Below the pieces are notes generated by a model, which saw only the letters and a list, made by a program, of their open reading frames with translations, was not told where the DNA came from and made no database searches. DNA of 64,000 nt from positions 1,412,255 to 1,476,254 of the forward strand of contig NZ_SWFM01000001.1 in the NCBI RefSeq assembly GCF_005144865.1. Direction: 5' to 3'. Positions 34,986 to 43,558 of the stretch are shown piece by piece (position 1 is the first letter of the stretch; every line of letters begins with the position of its first letter). The translations under genes and the position numbers were made by a program. The stretch comes from Guptibacillus hwajinpoensis (GTDB lineage: Bacteria; Bacillota; Bacilli; Bacillales; Guptibacillaceae).

Positions 34986-35543
34986 TCATTTTTGTAAATA
35001 GTGCAAGCGAATCGTATCCGCAATGTTTTTCAAGATCGAAATATCCTGGTAGTTCTTCATCAGAAGGATGCCCCCTTCAAGCTGTGCAACAATAGCCTGT
35101 GCATGCTTCAGTGGCTCTTCACCAACAAGTTCACTCATAACATTCTCAAGACTTTCAATCCAATCATGAAGAAGTCCATTCACTTTTTGACGAAACACTT
35201 CATCATGCTCACTCATTTCAAGTGCAAGGTTCCCAAATGGACAACCATGCATATTCGCTTGTGTTTCGTGATATTGAATGGCCCATGAAAGCATTGTATC
35301 CAGCTTCTTTCGTGCTGAATCATCCGTTTGCAAGATGTTCTGAATAAGATCTCTTTGCCAGGTTTTAACGAAATAATCAACAACCGCAATACCTAGATCA
35401 CGTTTTGATGAAAAATAATGATAGAACTGTCCTTTACCTATATCAGCTTCTGACAATATATCGCTCAATCGAGTACTTTCATATCCTTTAGCATGTATTA
35501 AGCCCGCGGTAGCGGAGATAATCTCTTCTTTACGATTTGTCAT
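34986..35543 (-). CDS. TetR family regulator
   Basis: A 185-residue regulator. The N-terminal HTH spans about residues 4-50 with the recognition segment I-G-K-G-Q-F-Y-H-Y-F; the C-terminal ligand domain has a cysteine in H-G-C-P-F-G-N. This fits YxaF/LmrA-like TetR proteins. AAGGTGATG precedes the ATG. Two palindromic sites upstream (35571-35584 and 35686-35699) each follow a -10 box and are probable autoregulatory operators. The conserved Cys could sense electrophiles (inference). Confidence 0.88.
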   Translation of the reverse strand: MTNRKEEIISATAGLIHAKGYESTRLSDILSEADIGKGQFYHYFSSKRDLGIAVVDYFVKTWQRDLIQNILQTDDSARKKLDTMLSWAIQYHETQANMHGCPFGNLALEMSEHDEVFRQKVNGLLHDWIESLENVMSELVGEEPLKHAQAIVAQLEGGILLMKNYQDISILKNIADTIRLHYLQK

Positions 35544-35570
35544 AACATCACCTTCTTAATAACATTTATA

Positions 35571-35584
35571 ACCGACCAGTTGGT
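35571..35584. promoter_or_regulatory. TetR operator 1
   Basis: ACCGACCAGTTGGT, one mismatch from the perfect palindrome at 35686. On the minus strand it follows TATATT, a -10 box 18 bases after a TTGAAT -35, placing it at the transcription start of the TetR-OsmC operon. Confidence 0.7.
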
Positions 35585-35685
35585 ACAAACCGAATATAAC
35601 ATGTCACTAAAAAGTGATTCAAGGAGGCGCAGGACTTTTATTCACACCAAGTTGATTATTTTTGTTGTTCGTATGTTAAACCAAA

Positions 35686-35699
35686 ACCAACCAGTTGGT
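35686..35699. promoter_or_regulatory. TetR operator 2
   Basis: ACCAACCAGTTGGT with perfect six-base arms. As at operator 1 it is preceded on the minus strand by GTTATATT and TTTGTA, and 17 bases further up by TTGCAT, so a second promoter-operator module lies 115 bp upstream of the first. Confidence 0.7.
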
Positions 35700-35740
35700 A
35701 CAAAAATAATATAACATCCTCATTTCTGTTATGCAAAGTA

Positions 35741-35780
35741 AAAAGCTCTAGATGTAAGCTAGCTTACATCTAGAGCTTTT
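35741..35780. terminator. Terminator, perfect 40-bp palindrome
   Basis: 35741-35760 (AAAAGCTCTAGATGTAAGCT) is the exact reverse complement of 35761-35780. It follows the AhpD-like gene on the minus strand. Confidence 0.85.
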
Positions 35781-35786
35781 CCAGTC

Positions 35787-36287
35787 CTATAATCCTAGAC
35801 CGATAGATGTCTGATTTGTATAAGACGTATATGAAATCAATTGATTAATCTCTACAACCTCTTTTTCAGAGTAGCCGTCATCCATTAACCTTTGAATATC
35901 TTCTTTCTCTAAGTCACGTGGACTGGTCACTAATTTCTCAGCATATGTCAAAATATGTTTTAAGTGGGTTGGAAATGAATTAGAGTCTTCGTATTGGTTG
36001 AGATCTTCTAAAATCCCTTCATTTCCGCTGATGTCTTTTAGTAAAGAGCCGTGACTGCTATAACAGAACTTGCAGCCGTTTAGTTTAGAAACAAATACGA
36101 CTACGGTTTCGGTTTCAAATTCATTCAGTACACCATCTTTAACTGCGGATGCAAGAGGCATAAATGCCGAGAAAATTTCAGGGCTCCTTGCGATAAGACG
36201 ATTAAATACAGGAACAGGCTGATCAAGTTCGCTGTAGATTGCCATCTCCTTTAAGTCTGATTGTTTTGCTGGTTTAATCCATGGCAT
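35787..36287 (-). CDS. AhpD-like/carboxymuconolactone decarboxylase family protein
   Basis: A 166-residue helical protein with the redox motif C-K-F-C-Y-S-S-H near residues 73-80, the CxxCxxxH pattern of AhpD-type peroxidase-related enzymes. A glutamate-rich F-E-T-E-T-V-V-V-F helix precedes it, as in the family. It probably reduces peroxides. It is next to the TetR-OsmC operon but separated by a terminator, so regulation is independent unless read-through occurs. Confidence 0.86.
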   Translation of the reverse strand: MPWIKPAKQSDLKEMAIYSELDQPVPVFNRLIARSPEIFSAFMPLASAVKDGVLNEFETETVVVFVSKLNGCKFCYSSHGSLLKDISGNEGILEDLNQYEDSNSFPTHLKHILTYAEKLVTSPRDLEKEDIQRLMDDGYSEKEVVEINQLISYTSYTNQTSIGLGL

Positions 36288-36461
36288 GTTCTCTCATCCT
36301 TTCCTTGACTCATCTCTATCATAGCAAACCTATTACTTGTTTAGCAGGATTCTCTCAGATGATAGACCTCATGAACAGAAATTAAAAAACATGAGACCAT
36401 TTTTGCTGAAAATGGTAAAATTAAGTCGAAAGATATTTAGATTAACAAGAGGTGTACCCGT

Positions 36462-37574
36462 TTGCAATTGCTACAGGACTTTTTCATTAACATGATGATT
36501 GTACTAGCTCTAGTATTTATTTATTATCAGATATTTCGAGATGAAGATCTGAACGCTTCTTCCTCTCTCAAAAGAAAGATTCTAAGTGGGCTATATGCAG
36601 GTATGATTGGCCTCTTTCTTATGATCTTCAGCATTAAGGTTAATGATGCAACAATAGTTGACCTAAGGCATATTCCATTACTAATCGTGACGCTTTATGG
36701 AGGCGCAGTTCCTGGTCTAATAGCTCTAGCAGTCATACAGACGGCTCGATTTATTATTGGAGTGAGTGTTTCATCATTTTTCTCACTTGGTTTATTAATT
36801 TCACTTTATATAGGATATATGGTATTACGACAATTGAATGCAAAAATTTTCACTAAGGCATTCTGGATGCTAATCTATTCAAATGTTGTTTTTAGCGTTG
36901 TTATTGTTTATTTTCTATTAAAGCTTTCCGGACTTTCTAATCAGATCAATTTTCTATATTGGGTAACGTCTATGTTAACAGGCTTAATGGCGATCTATAC
37001 GACAGAACACTTACGGAAGATGAATCACTTGTTTATCCAATACAAACGTAGTGCAACGATTGATCCGTTAACTGGTCTGAATAACGTAAGAAGTTTCGAC
37101 GAGGCTCTTAACAATGCAATTCGTGAAACGAAATCTAATGAGAAACCACTTTCTCTTCTTGTTATTGATATAGATTTCTTCAAAAACGTAAACGATACAT
37201 ATGGCCATTCAGCAGGAGACGCTGTTCTTCAGCAGTTTGGACATGTTCTTAGAGAAGGTGCTCGACAGGAAGACTTTGTATCGAGGAATGGCGGAGAAGA
37301 GTTCACGCTATTACTTACCAACTGCTCACATGAAAGGGCGTTAGAAATAGGTGAAAAACTCCGTTCAATTATTGATAATCATTCTTTTAAGGTAAATCCT
37401 GAAGAAAATATTCATATCACAGCATCAATAGGCGTAGCTACATACCCTGAAACTATTGTGCTGTCTGACAAGTTCTACAGTAAAGCGGATCAAGCACTCT
37501 ATACAGCAAAACGTAGGGGACGAAATCAAGTTTGTTCAAATAACGTTTTAAAAGTAAATGAGTATCAAAGATGA
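36462..37574 (+). CDS. Diguanylate cyclase with 5TM sensor region (DgcK-like)
   Basis: Makes cyclic di-GMP from two GTP. The 370-residue protein has five or six N-terminal helices to about residue 185 (5TM-5TMR_LYT type, L-I-V-T-L-Y-G-G-A-V-P-G), then a GGDEF domain at about 200-360. The active-site loop reads N-G-G-E-E-F, an active variant, with D-I-D-F-F-K-N-V-N-D-T-Y-G-H upstream. The layout resembles B. subtilis DgcK (YhcK). TTG start after AAGAGGTG. No EAL domain. Confidence 0.92.
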   Translation: MQLLQDFFINMMIVLALVFIYYQIFRDEDLNASSSLKRKILSGLYAGMIGLFLMIFSIKVNDATIVDLRHIPLLIVTLYGGAVPGLIALAVIQTARFIIGVSVSSFFSLGLLISLYIGYMVLRQLNAKIFTKAFWMLIYSNVVFSVVIVYFLLKLSGLSNQINFLYWVTSMLTGLMAIYTTEHLRKMNHLFIQYKRSATIDPLTGLNNVRSFDEALNNAIRETKSNEKPLSLLVIDIDFFKNVNDTYGHSAGDAVLQQFGHVLREGARQEDFVSRNGGEEFTLLLTNCSHERALEIGEKLRSIIDNHSFKVNPEENIHITASIGVATYPETIVLSDKFYSKADQALYTAKRRGRNQVCSNNVLKVNEYQR

Positions 37575-37589
37575 GGGGACTTCTCCCCC

Positions 37590-38405
37590 TTATCTATTAG
37601 ACAAAAGTGCACCTAGTGCACCACTATACTGTCCATTAACTGGAAAGTAGGTCTTTATTCCAAATAAAGTTTCAAAACGTTGAAGCTGTTTTTTAAACAA
37701 AGTATTATTTTGAAAGGTAGACCCAATGAACACAATCGTTGTCGTTTCTATCGTTTTCGCAAATGGAATCGCAATCATCATAAGCGTCTCTGAAATCATA
37801 CCAACTAGGCAAGCAAGAATATCTTCTGCCCTTAACTCGTCCTCCATCATCCGTTCGAGAAATCCAAAGTTACTTGCTGTCAAATCTCCACCTACTGGTG
37901 ATACGACTCCTTCATAAATGTCTCTTACTTTCAAATCGATTCCTGTTCGATCGCCTTTTTCTGCAAGTAACATAATATTCTCAAACTGCTTTTGTTCTGT
38001 TAACAGATAAGCCAGTCCCATTAATGTGCCGCCACCAATACCGCTACCACCTAGTCTTTCAGAGGATTCGCCACTCATTGAATGCATAGATGTACCTGTT
38101 CCAACATTAACAAGTAAATACTCCTCTGGAGAATGAATGTCAGACCTATTCAACACCTCTTTAATTCCAAATGTCGTGGCCTCAAACTCATCAATTAACT
38201 CAAATGAATTCTGAAGTAGCTTTGATATATTTTTTTGTTTTCCACCCGTAAGCATCAATTTTGCATTAGGGTGAAATTTATTAATCCATTCTACTAGATT
38301 GTTAACTTCAACCGTTAAAAACGTTTGAAAACGGTACTCGTCGTTTTCTTTATACACTATTTTAGTAAGCGTTCCACCTGCATCAATTCCAATCCTTTTC
38401 GTCAT
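37590..38405 (-). CDS. coaW: Type II pantothenate kinase
   Basis: Phosphorylates pantothenate in the first step of coenzyme A synthesis. The 271-residue protein has the ASKHA-fold ATP loop G-I-D-A-G-G-T-L-T-K at residues 6-15, V-N-V-G-T-G-T-S-M and G-G-S-G-I-G-G-G-T, matching staphylococcal/Bacillus CoaW. Type II enzymes are not feedback-inhibited by CoA. GAGAGGG precedes the ATG. Convergent with the diguanylate cyclase gene, 15 bases apart. Confidence 0.92.
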   Translation of the reverse strand: MTKRIGIDAGGTLTKIVYKENDEYRFQTFLTVEVNNLVEWINKFHPNAKLMLTGGKQKNISKLLQNSFELIDEFEATTFGIKEVLNRSDIHSPEEYLLVNVGTGTSMHSMSGESSERLGGSGIGGGTLMGLAYLLTEQKQFENIMLLAEKGDRTGIDLKVRDIYEGVVSPVGGDLTASNFGFLERMMEDELRAEDILACLVGMISETLMMIAIPFAKTIETTTIVFIGSTFQNNTLFKKQLQRFETLFGIKTYFPVNGQYSGALGALLSNR

Positions 38406-38466
38406 TAATACCCTCTCTTTTCGTAACTGATTAAGATAGATTCATTCTATCCTAGTCTAAACGAAT

Positions 38467-38500
38467 ATTAAAACCCCCTATCACAATAGCAATAGGAGGT
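38467..38500 (-). terminator. Probable terminator after the PAS kinase
   Basis: Minus-strand ACCTCCTAT/ATAGGGGGT stem with G-T pairs and a ten-base loop, followed by TTTTAAT. Weaker than others in the window. Confidence 0.55.
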
Positions 38501-38513
38501 GATCACGCTTATA

Positions 38514-40361
38514 TTAAAAAGGATATTTAGGTAAATGGATGACGACTTTCGTTCCTTCTCCCTGCTTGCTTTCTATTTCTAATTGACCTTTATGTTCTGT
38601 GATAATTTTATTGCTAACCGTCATGCCTAGGCCAATCCCTTTTTCTTTATTTGTATAGAATGGTACACCAATTCGCTGCAATCGTTCCTCTTCGATGCCT
38701 ATTCCGTTATCATGAATGATGACACATACTCGATCCTGTTGCTCTTCAAGAATTATTTCGATATGTCCATCTTCCTCAATTGCTTCAACGGCATTCTTTA
38801 AAATATTAATAAAAACCTGTTTCATCTGATTCCGTTGACAACGAATAATGATGGATTTAAGTTGACAGTTAATGTTAATCCTTATATTTTTTAATGAAGC
38901 TTGTGGAGTTAGCACTGAAATTGCGTTCTTCACAAGTTTAAGCAAACTGACTTCTGCCACGTCACCAGCTTGTGGTTTGGCAAGTGCAATAAAACCATTA
39001 ACCACTTCTTCTATCTTCTCCAGCTCATCCTCAATGATTTGGTGATAGCCACGTTCACTTTCGTTTCTTTCTTTTGCAAGCAAATTAATAAAACCTTTAA
39101 TAGAAGTGAGGGGATTGCGTATTTCATGTGCAAATCCAGCTGCCACATCACCAAGAAGTGCTAGCTTTTCGATATTTTCTCTATACTGTTCTAATTTAAT
39201 CTTTTCAGTTATGTCTCTAGAAATAAATACAAAGTGATTCGCATCTCCGCGATCGTCCACTACAGCCATCCCTTTTGCTTCTAACGTAAGAACATGACCA
39301 GACGAATGAATTTTGCGATAAATCGTCGTAACCGGTTGCTTCGTTTCTGTTAATTTCACAATCGCTTTCTGGCACTTCTCGTAATCTTCTGGATGGATAA
39401 ATGATAGAATATCTTTTCCTACTACTTCATTCTGTTCATAACCTAATAGGGACTTATAAGATAATGACGCGTATACTGCAATACCTTCATGACTCATCAT
39501 GCAGATAAGATCATTACTGTGCTCAAGAATAACTCGATGTTTGAGTTCACTTAAACGAAGTTTGGATTCAGCAAGATGCCGATCGGTGACATCCCTTGAA
39601 ACAACAATAAATTGACAATCTCCTTGACCAGAAATACAGATACCCTGAGACTCAATACACCGATAGGTTCCATCTGTTTTCTGCAAACGGTATTGAATTG
39701 TTTGAGGTTTTCTATATTTAACAAGTTTTAAGAATTCGCTTTTAACGAATTCTTTATCTTCTTCATGAACATATTTAATTGAGCTTTGACCTATCTCGTT
39801 ATGAATTCCATCTTTGGAATAATCTTTATAAGAAGGTGAAACATATAGCAAGTTTCCTCTTCGATCCAATAAGCTTACGATTTCATTCATATTCTCCGTA
39901 ATCAGCCTATAGTGCTGAAGGGTGTCATGCACATGTTGGCTTTCTTGATTCACCTTTTTTATGATAGCGGTGGTCTGACCCAAATAATTCGCCACAGGTA
40001 TCGCCGTTACTTCTAAGGGGATGATCGTTCCATCCTTTTTGATCCACTTCTGCTCAAGGGAGCCTGGATTCACCCCATTTATAGAAGCTTGTATTCTCTC
40101 TGAAACCATCTGCTGATCCGCTTTAACGATAAAGTTCCAAATCGATTTCCCCTGAACTTCACTAAGTCTCTCGTATCCAAGTAAGTTCAGAGCAGAAGGA
40201 TTTAAATATACCCACTTACCATTCTTTTGAACCACGACAGCTGTCGTTGAAAATTCATAGTATTTAGTTAGAGTTGTGATCGTATCCCTCAATCCCTGTT
40301 GCTTTATCTCAGGAGGAGGGCTCGAGCTAGTAAATGGTGCATGAGTGTCATTGGTAGTCAT
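38514..40361 (-). CDS. PAS-domain sensor histidine kinase (sporulation kinase-like)
   Basis: A 615-residue soluble kinase with three PAS domains (about 30-135, 145-260, 275-385) and then HisKA with the phospho-accepting His in F-A-H-E-I-R-N-P-L-T-S-I-K-G and a HATPase_c domain (N-box N-I-L-K-N-A-V-E-A, G1 D-N-G-I-G-I, G2 G-I-G-L-G-M). No membrane segment. Domain order and HisKA sequence fit the KinA/KinE group that feeds the Spo0 phosphorelay; no response regulator is adjacent, as usual for these. AAGGAGAAGCTT precedes the ATG. Confidence 0.9.
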   Translation of the reverse strand: MTTNDTHAPFTSSSPPPEIKQQGLRDTITTLTKYYEFSTTAVVVQKNGKWVYLNPSALNLLGYERLSEVQGKSIWNFIVKADQQMVSERIQASINGVNPGSLEQKWIKKDGTIIPLEVTAIPVANYLGQTTAIIKKVNQESQHVHDTLQHYRLITENMNEIVSLLDRRGNLLYVSPSYKDYSKDGIHNEIGQSSIKYVHEEDKEFVKSEFLKLVKYRKPQTIQYRLQKTDGTYRCIESQGICISGQGDCQFIVVSRDVTDRHLAESKLRLSELKHRVILEHSNDLICMMSHEGIAVYASLSYKSLLGYEQNEVVGKDILSFIHPEDYEKCQKAIVKLTETKQPVTTIYRKIHSSGHVLTLEAKGMAVVDDRGDANHFVFISRDITEKIKLEQYRENIEKLALLGDVAAGFAHEIRNPLTSIKGFINLLAKERNESERGYHQIIEDELEKIEEVVNGFIALAKPQAGDVAEVSLLKLVKNAISVLTPQASLKNIRININCQLKSIIIRCQRNQMKQVFINILKNAVEAIEEDGHIEIILEEQQDRVCVIIHDNGIGIEEERLQRIGVPFYTNKEKGIGLGMTVSNKIITEHKGQLEIESKQGEGTKVVIHLPKYPF

Positions 40362-40450
40362 AAGCTTCTCCTTTTATGTAGAGGGATATTAGTTATTTAT
40401 TAAATTTCTTCATAAATGCTCATTTTCCTTCTTAATTAGCAGAATACATC

Positions 40451-40479
40451 AAAAAAACCCCGGTTTAGACGGGGTTTTT
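40451..40479. terminator. Terminator after the AAC(3) gene
   Basis: AAAAACCCCG/CGGGGTTTTT perfect stem with a seven-base loop. On the minus strand it closes the ABC-F/AAC(3) operon. Confidence 0.88.
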
Positions 40480-40512
40480 CTTGGCGTTATTCGTTAATAT
40501 CTTTTAAATTCC

Positions 40513-41313
40513 CTACATTTCCTCTTGAAACCATCTTCGCCCGTAATCCACTATACATCTTTGATCAATTAGTTTACATGTCGCATTTCCAATTTTCATT
40601 ATGTTGTAGTTTTCCTTGCTTTCAAATTTAAATCCAATTTTATTAAAACACTCTGAATCATACTCAATCTCATTATACGTTTTCCACACACGTTCCCCGT
40701 CTTCTACTATAGCTGCTGATTTTTTTATATGTGGCTTTTGCGCTGAATGTTCTGCCAAATGGAGCGATGTATTACTCTCGTGACTTACACCAATCATCAG
40801 AATTTTTCCATTAAGTTCATATATTTTTGCTAGCGGTGAATCATATCCAAACCCTGCAGAAAGTGGCTGGTTTTCTGTAATATATGTCCGATTCTTTCCC
40901 CATGCCGCAAACGAATACATCGGATGGTCACTGCGTTCAACACCTGGAAAGCGTCTGAAAAGCTCTGCGATTGCACCCATCCCACGCGTTGGTGTCGTCT
41001 CTTTACAAAAAGCTGGCATTGACTCTCGAATAATTGGCCACCATGAATCAGGAACTGGTGGATTCATCCATCCAGCTGGATCCGAGTTGCCTGCTGATTG
41101 GGCTGGCATGACAATGGTTCCACCTTCTCCAACAACACTTATAAGAGCTCGAATGACAGCTTCTGCCCCACCAGAAACCCAACCTAATGAGCTTAATGAA
41201 GAATGGACGATTAGCGTCATATCTTCCTTAACACCTAAATCTCGAAAATTGGCTATAAGACTATTAATTGTATGGGGCAGACATACTTTATCTACGGCAT
41301 TTATCTCACTCAT
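40513..41313 (-). CDS. Aminoglycoside N(3)-acetyltransferase family protein
   Basis: A 266-residue Antibiotic_NAT protein, similar in length and layout to B. subtilis YokD. Signatures are V-H-S-S-L-S-S-L-G-W-V near 37-47, T-R-G-M-G-A-I-A-E-L-F and R-S-D-H-P-M-Y-S-F-A-A-W-G, which hold acetyl-CoA and the catalytic His. Chromosomal members often have weak or unknown drug activity. ATG 41313 is the second codon of the frame and lies seven bases after GGAGG; it overlaps the ABC-F stop as TGATG, so translation is coupled. Confidence 0.87.
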   Translation of the reverse strand: MSEINAVDKVCLPHTINSLIANFRDLGVKEDMTLIVHSSLSSLGWVSGGAEAVIRALISVVGEGGTIVMPAQSAGNSDPAGWMNPPVPDSWWPIIRESMPAFCKETTPTRGMGAIAELFRRFPGVERSDHPMYSFAAWGKNRTYITENQPLSAGFGYDSPLAKIYELNGKILMIGVSHESNTSLHLAEHSAQKPHIKKSAAIVEDGERVWKTYNEIEYDSECFNKIGFKFESKENYNIMKIGNATCKLIDQRCIVDYGRRWFQEEM

Positions 41314-43181
41314 CACTCTTCCTCCAATAGCATTTCATATAATTCTTCACGTTCTAATTCAAGCTTTTCCTTCTCAACGAAGAGCGCTACTATTTCCTGA
41401 TGTGCCTTTCCTTGTTCGAGCTTTACTTCCACCTCGTATATCTTTTTCTCAAGTTCTTCTACTTGATTCTCTACCTGTCCTTCATTTAGACTTTTTTTCT
41501 TTTCATATTTAGGCTTTGCCTCTTGCTTCACTTCTTGTCTAGTTTCTTCTTCGTAAACAGCCTCCATAACTTGTTTATGTTTCTCTCTTGCAACGCTATA
41601 GGAATGAACATAATGATGGAGCTTACCATTATCCAACCAATACGTAACAGGAAAACATTTATTTAAAAGATAACGATCATGCGATACACAAATAATCGTT
41701 CCAGGAAATTTTTCAAGCGCATCTTCTAATACTTCTCTTGAATCAATATCAAGATGATTCGTTGGTTCATCAAGAACGAGTAAGTTAAGATCTTTACTCA
41801 TCAACTGAGCCAGACGAAGTCTCATCTTCTCCCCGCCACTTAAAGACGAAATCTTTGCAAATACGTTGTAGCCATAGAATAGAAATTTTGCAAGCGCATG
41901 CCTTGCATCGCCTTCAGTAACTTTTGCCGTCTCACGATAGACATCCAGCAATCGTTCTTCACCACGATCTTCAAGAACATGCTGAGAAAGATAACCAACC
42001 TTTACACTCCCACCGATATTAACCTTGCCTTGCTCGGGTGTAAGGTTCCCGAGTAGCACATTGAGTAGGGTCGTTTTTCCACTTCCGTTTCTGCCAACAA
42101 TCGCTACTCTTTCTTTGTATCGAACATGCCAATCCACTTGAGATAGAAGATGTTTCCCGTCATATCCAGCTGAAACATTTTGAAATGTTATAACATCATT
42201 GCCACTTCGATCATTTACATCAAATGCTAGTCCCATTTTCTTTCGTTCAAGTACAGGTCGTTTAATCTTGTTTATTCGCTCAAGTGCTCGCTCCATGTTA
42301 CGAGCCCGTTTATGAAGAGCTGCATTCGGAGGATTTGCTTGATTCGCCCACTCTTTCAACCGTTTAATCGCTTCTTTCATCTTTTTGATTTTCTTTTGTT
42401 GCTCTTGATAAGCTGCAAACTCCGCCAGAAGCATTTCTTCCTTTTGTTTAACGAAGTCACTGTAAGAACCGTGATAGACGGTAAGCTCTCCCTCTTCTAA
42501 ATCCATTACTTTTGTCACAACTTCATCAAGAAAATAGCGATCATGTGAAATGATTAGAACAGTACCGTTGTACTGCTTTAAAAAAGCTTCAAGCCACTCT
42601 ACCGCTTCAACATCAAGGTGATTTGTAGGCTCATCCAGTAGAAGCATTTCTGGCTCTTGGAGCAACATTAACCCGAGCGTTACCTTTGTTTTCTCCCCAC
42701 CGCTCAACCGCTCAAATGAAGCCGTCAACAACTCCTGAATCCCCAAACCATTCGCGACATTTTGTATCGCGGGTTCTATACCATATCCACCCTTTCTTGT
42801 AAATTCATCTTGTAATTCACCATACACTTTTAGGACACTGTTACTTTCATCTCCATTCGCCATCACACTTTCGAGCTCGCGCATCCGTTTGGCCGTTTCT
42901 TCAAGATGCTTGAATGCCTGTCTCATGACGTCCGTAACCGTATAACCTGGGTACTCCGGTATCTGCGCTAAATATCCGATTTTTGTTCCTTTTTTATAAT
43001 GAATATCTCCTTCATCAACATCTTCGATTCCAGCCAGTAATTGAAAGAGCGTTGTTTTTCCGCTACCATTTCTCCCAACAATTCCAACACGTTCCTTCTC
43101 ATTTATCTCAAACGTAATATCCTCAAAAATGCTATTTCCGCCTAACATTTTGCTAATCGATTGTGCTGTGCAAACCATCAT
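41313..43181 (-). CDS. ABC-F family ATPase
   Basis: A 622-residue protein with two ABC domains: Walker A G-R-N-G-S-G-K-T-T twice, L-S-G-G-E twice, and D-E-P-T-N-H-L-D twice. A charged P-site-tRNA-interaction linker lies near 250-320, and a C-terminal coiled coil (E-E-L-E-K-K-I-Y-E-V) covers about 560-615. No membrane segment, so it acts on ribosomes rather than in export. Antibiotic protection is suggested by the leader terminators and the coupled AAC(3) gene, but a housekeeping translation-factor role is the alternative. AAGGATG precedes two adjacent ATGs. Confidence 0.88.
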   Translation of the reverse strand: MMVCTAQSISKMLGGNSIFEDITFEINEKERVGIVGRNGSGKTTLFQLLAGIEDVDEGDIHYKKGTKIGYLAQIPEYPGYTVTDVMRQAFKHLEETAKRMRELESVMANGDESNSVLKVYGELQDEFTRKGGYGIEPAIQNVANGLGIQELLTASFERLSGGEKTKVTLGLMLLQEPEMLLLDEPTNHLDVEAVEWLEAFLKQYNGTVLIISHDRYFLDEVVTKVMDLEEGELTVYHGSYSDFVKQKEEMLLAEFAAYQEQQKKIKKMKEAIKRLKEWANQANPPNAALHKRARNMERALERINKIKRPVLERKKMGLAFDVNDRSGNDVITFQNVSAGYDGKHLLSQVDWHVRYKERVAIVGRNGSGKTTLLNVLLGNLTPEQGKVNIGGSVKVGYLSQHVLEDRGEERLLDVYRETAKVTEGDARHALAKFLFYGYNVFAKISSLSGGEKMRLRLAQLMSKDLNLLVLDEPTNHLDIDSREVLEDALEKFPGTIICVSHDRYLLNKCFPVTYWLDNGKLHHYVHSYSVAREKHKQVMEAVYEEETRQEVKQEAKPKYEKKKSLNEGQVENQVEELEKKIYEVEVKLEQGKAHQEIVALFVEKEKLELEREELYEMLLEEE

Positions 43182-43213
43182 CTTACATCCATCCTTTCAG
43201 AATTAAAGAGCAT

Positions 43214-43249
43214 AAAAAAACCACAGATAAGGTTACACCTCACCTGTGG
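43214..43249 (-). terminator. Second leader terminator, close to ABC-F start
   Basis: Minus-strand CCACAGGTGAGG/CCTTATCTGTGG stem followed by seven T residues and TATGCTC. It ends 33 bases before the ABC-F ATG, the same position as in the VmlR-like leader. Confidence 0.82.
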
Positions 43250-43294
43250 CTATATTTGGAACCGTACGTTATTTTCACAAACTTAACGTATATG

Positions 43295-43327
43295 AAAAAA
43301 GAGAACGGCATAGAATGCCGCTCTCTT
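43295..43327 (-). terminator. First leader terminator
   Basis: Minus-strand AGAGAGCGGCAT/ATGCCGTTCTCT stem followed by six T residues; it could equally end the transcript of the 38-codon ORF. Confidence 0.8.
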
Positions 43328-43385
43328 CGTCCTGTTTACCTATTCATTCCGCCTGAAGCAGGGTAAGAGAGCCTTACGCTTTGTT

Positions 43386-43502
43386 TCATATGAAGTTGCT
43401 AGAATTGGACAGACTTGTCCCGTTGGCAACTTCTTCATGAATAATCGCACGGCAAATTGAAACATATTCCATAAATTCCGTACGAACAAAAGCGTTTGAC
43501 AT
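43386..43502 (-). CDS. 38-codon leader ORF or small protein
   Basis: The frame begins M-S-N-A-F-V-R-T-E-F and ends S-N-S-S-N-F-I. A GGAGGAGGTGAGG tract precedes the ATG and is one of the strongest ribosome sites in the window. The last third encodes a region whose RNA forms a long stem-loop. It may be a small protein or a regulatory leader peptide for the ABC-F gene. No family recognised. Confidence 0.55.
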   Translation of the reverse strand: MSNAFVRTEFMEYVSICRAIIHEEVANGTSLSNSSNFI

Positions 43503-43558
43503 CTCTACCTCACCTCCTCCATTTAATACTTTAAGTTTATCTGAATGATCTGACAAAA

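Larger units (their letters stand above)
43182..43545 (-). promoter_or_regulatory. Leader region of the ABC-F/AAC(3) operon
   Basis: A candidate promoter TTGTCA-17-TAAAGT overlaps the 3' end of the SMR gene near 43525-43552. The transcript would carry a 38-codon ORF, a first terminator (43295-43327) and a second (43214-43249), then the ABC-F gene. GCTCTCTT (complement of 43365-43372) can pair with AAGAGAGC (complement of 43320-43327), which is the 5' arm of the first terminator, so an alternative antiterminator fold exists. The end of the ORF itself forms a GAAGTTGC/GCAACTTC stem. Confidence 0.6.

Noticed and set aside
35741..35780. Perfect 40-bp palindrome as a special site
   Set aside because: It has A and T ends and follows the AhpD-like gene at the right distance, so a terminator explains it.
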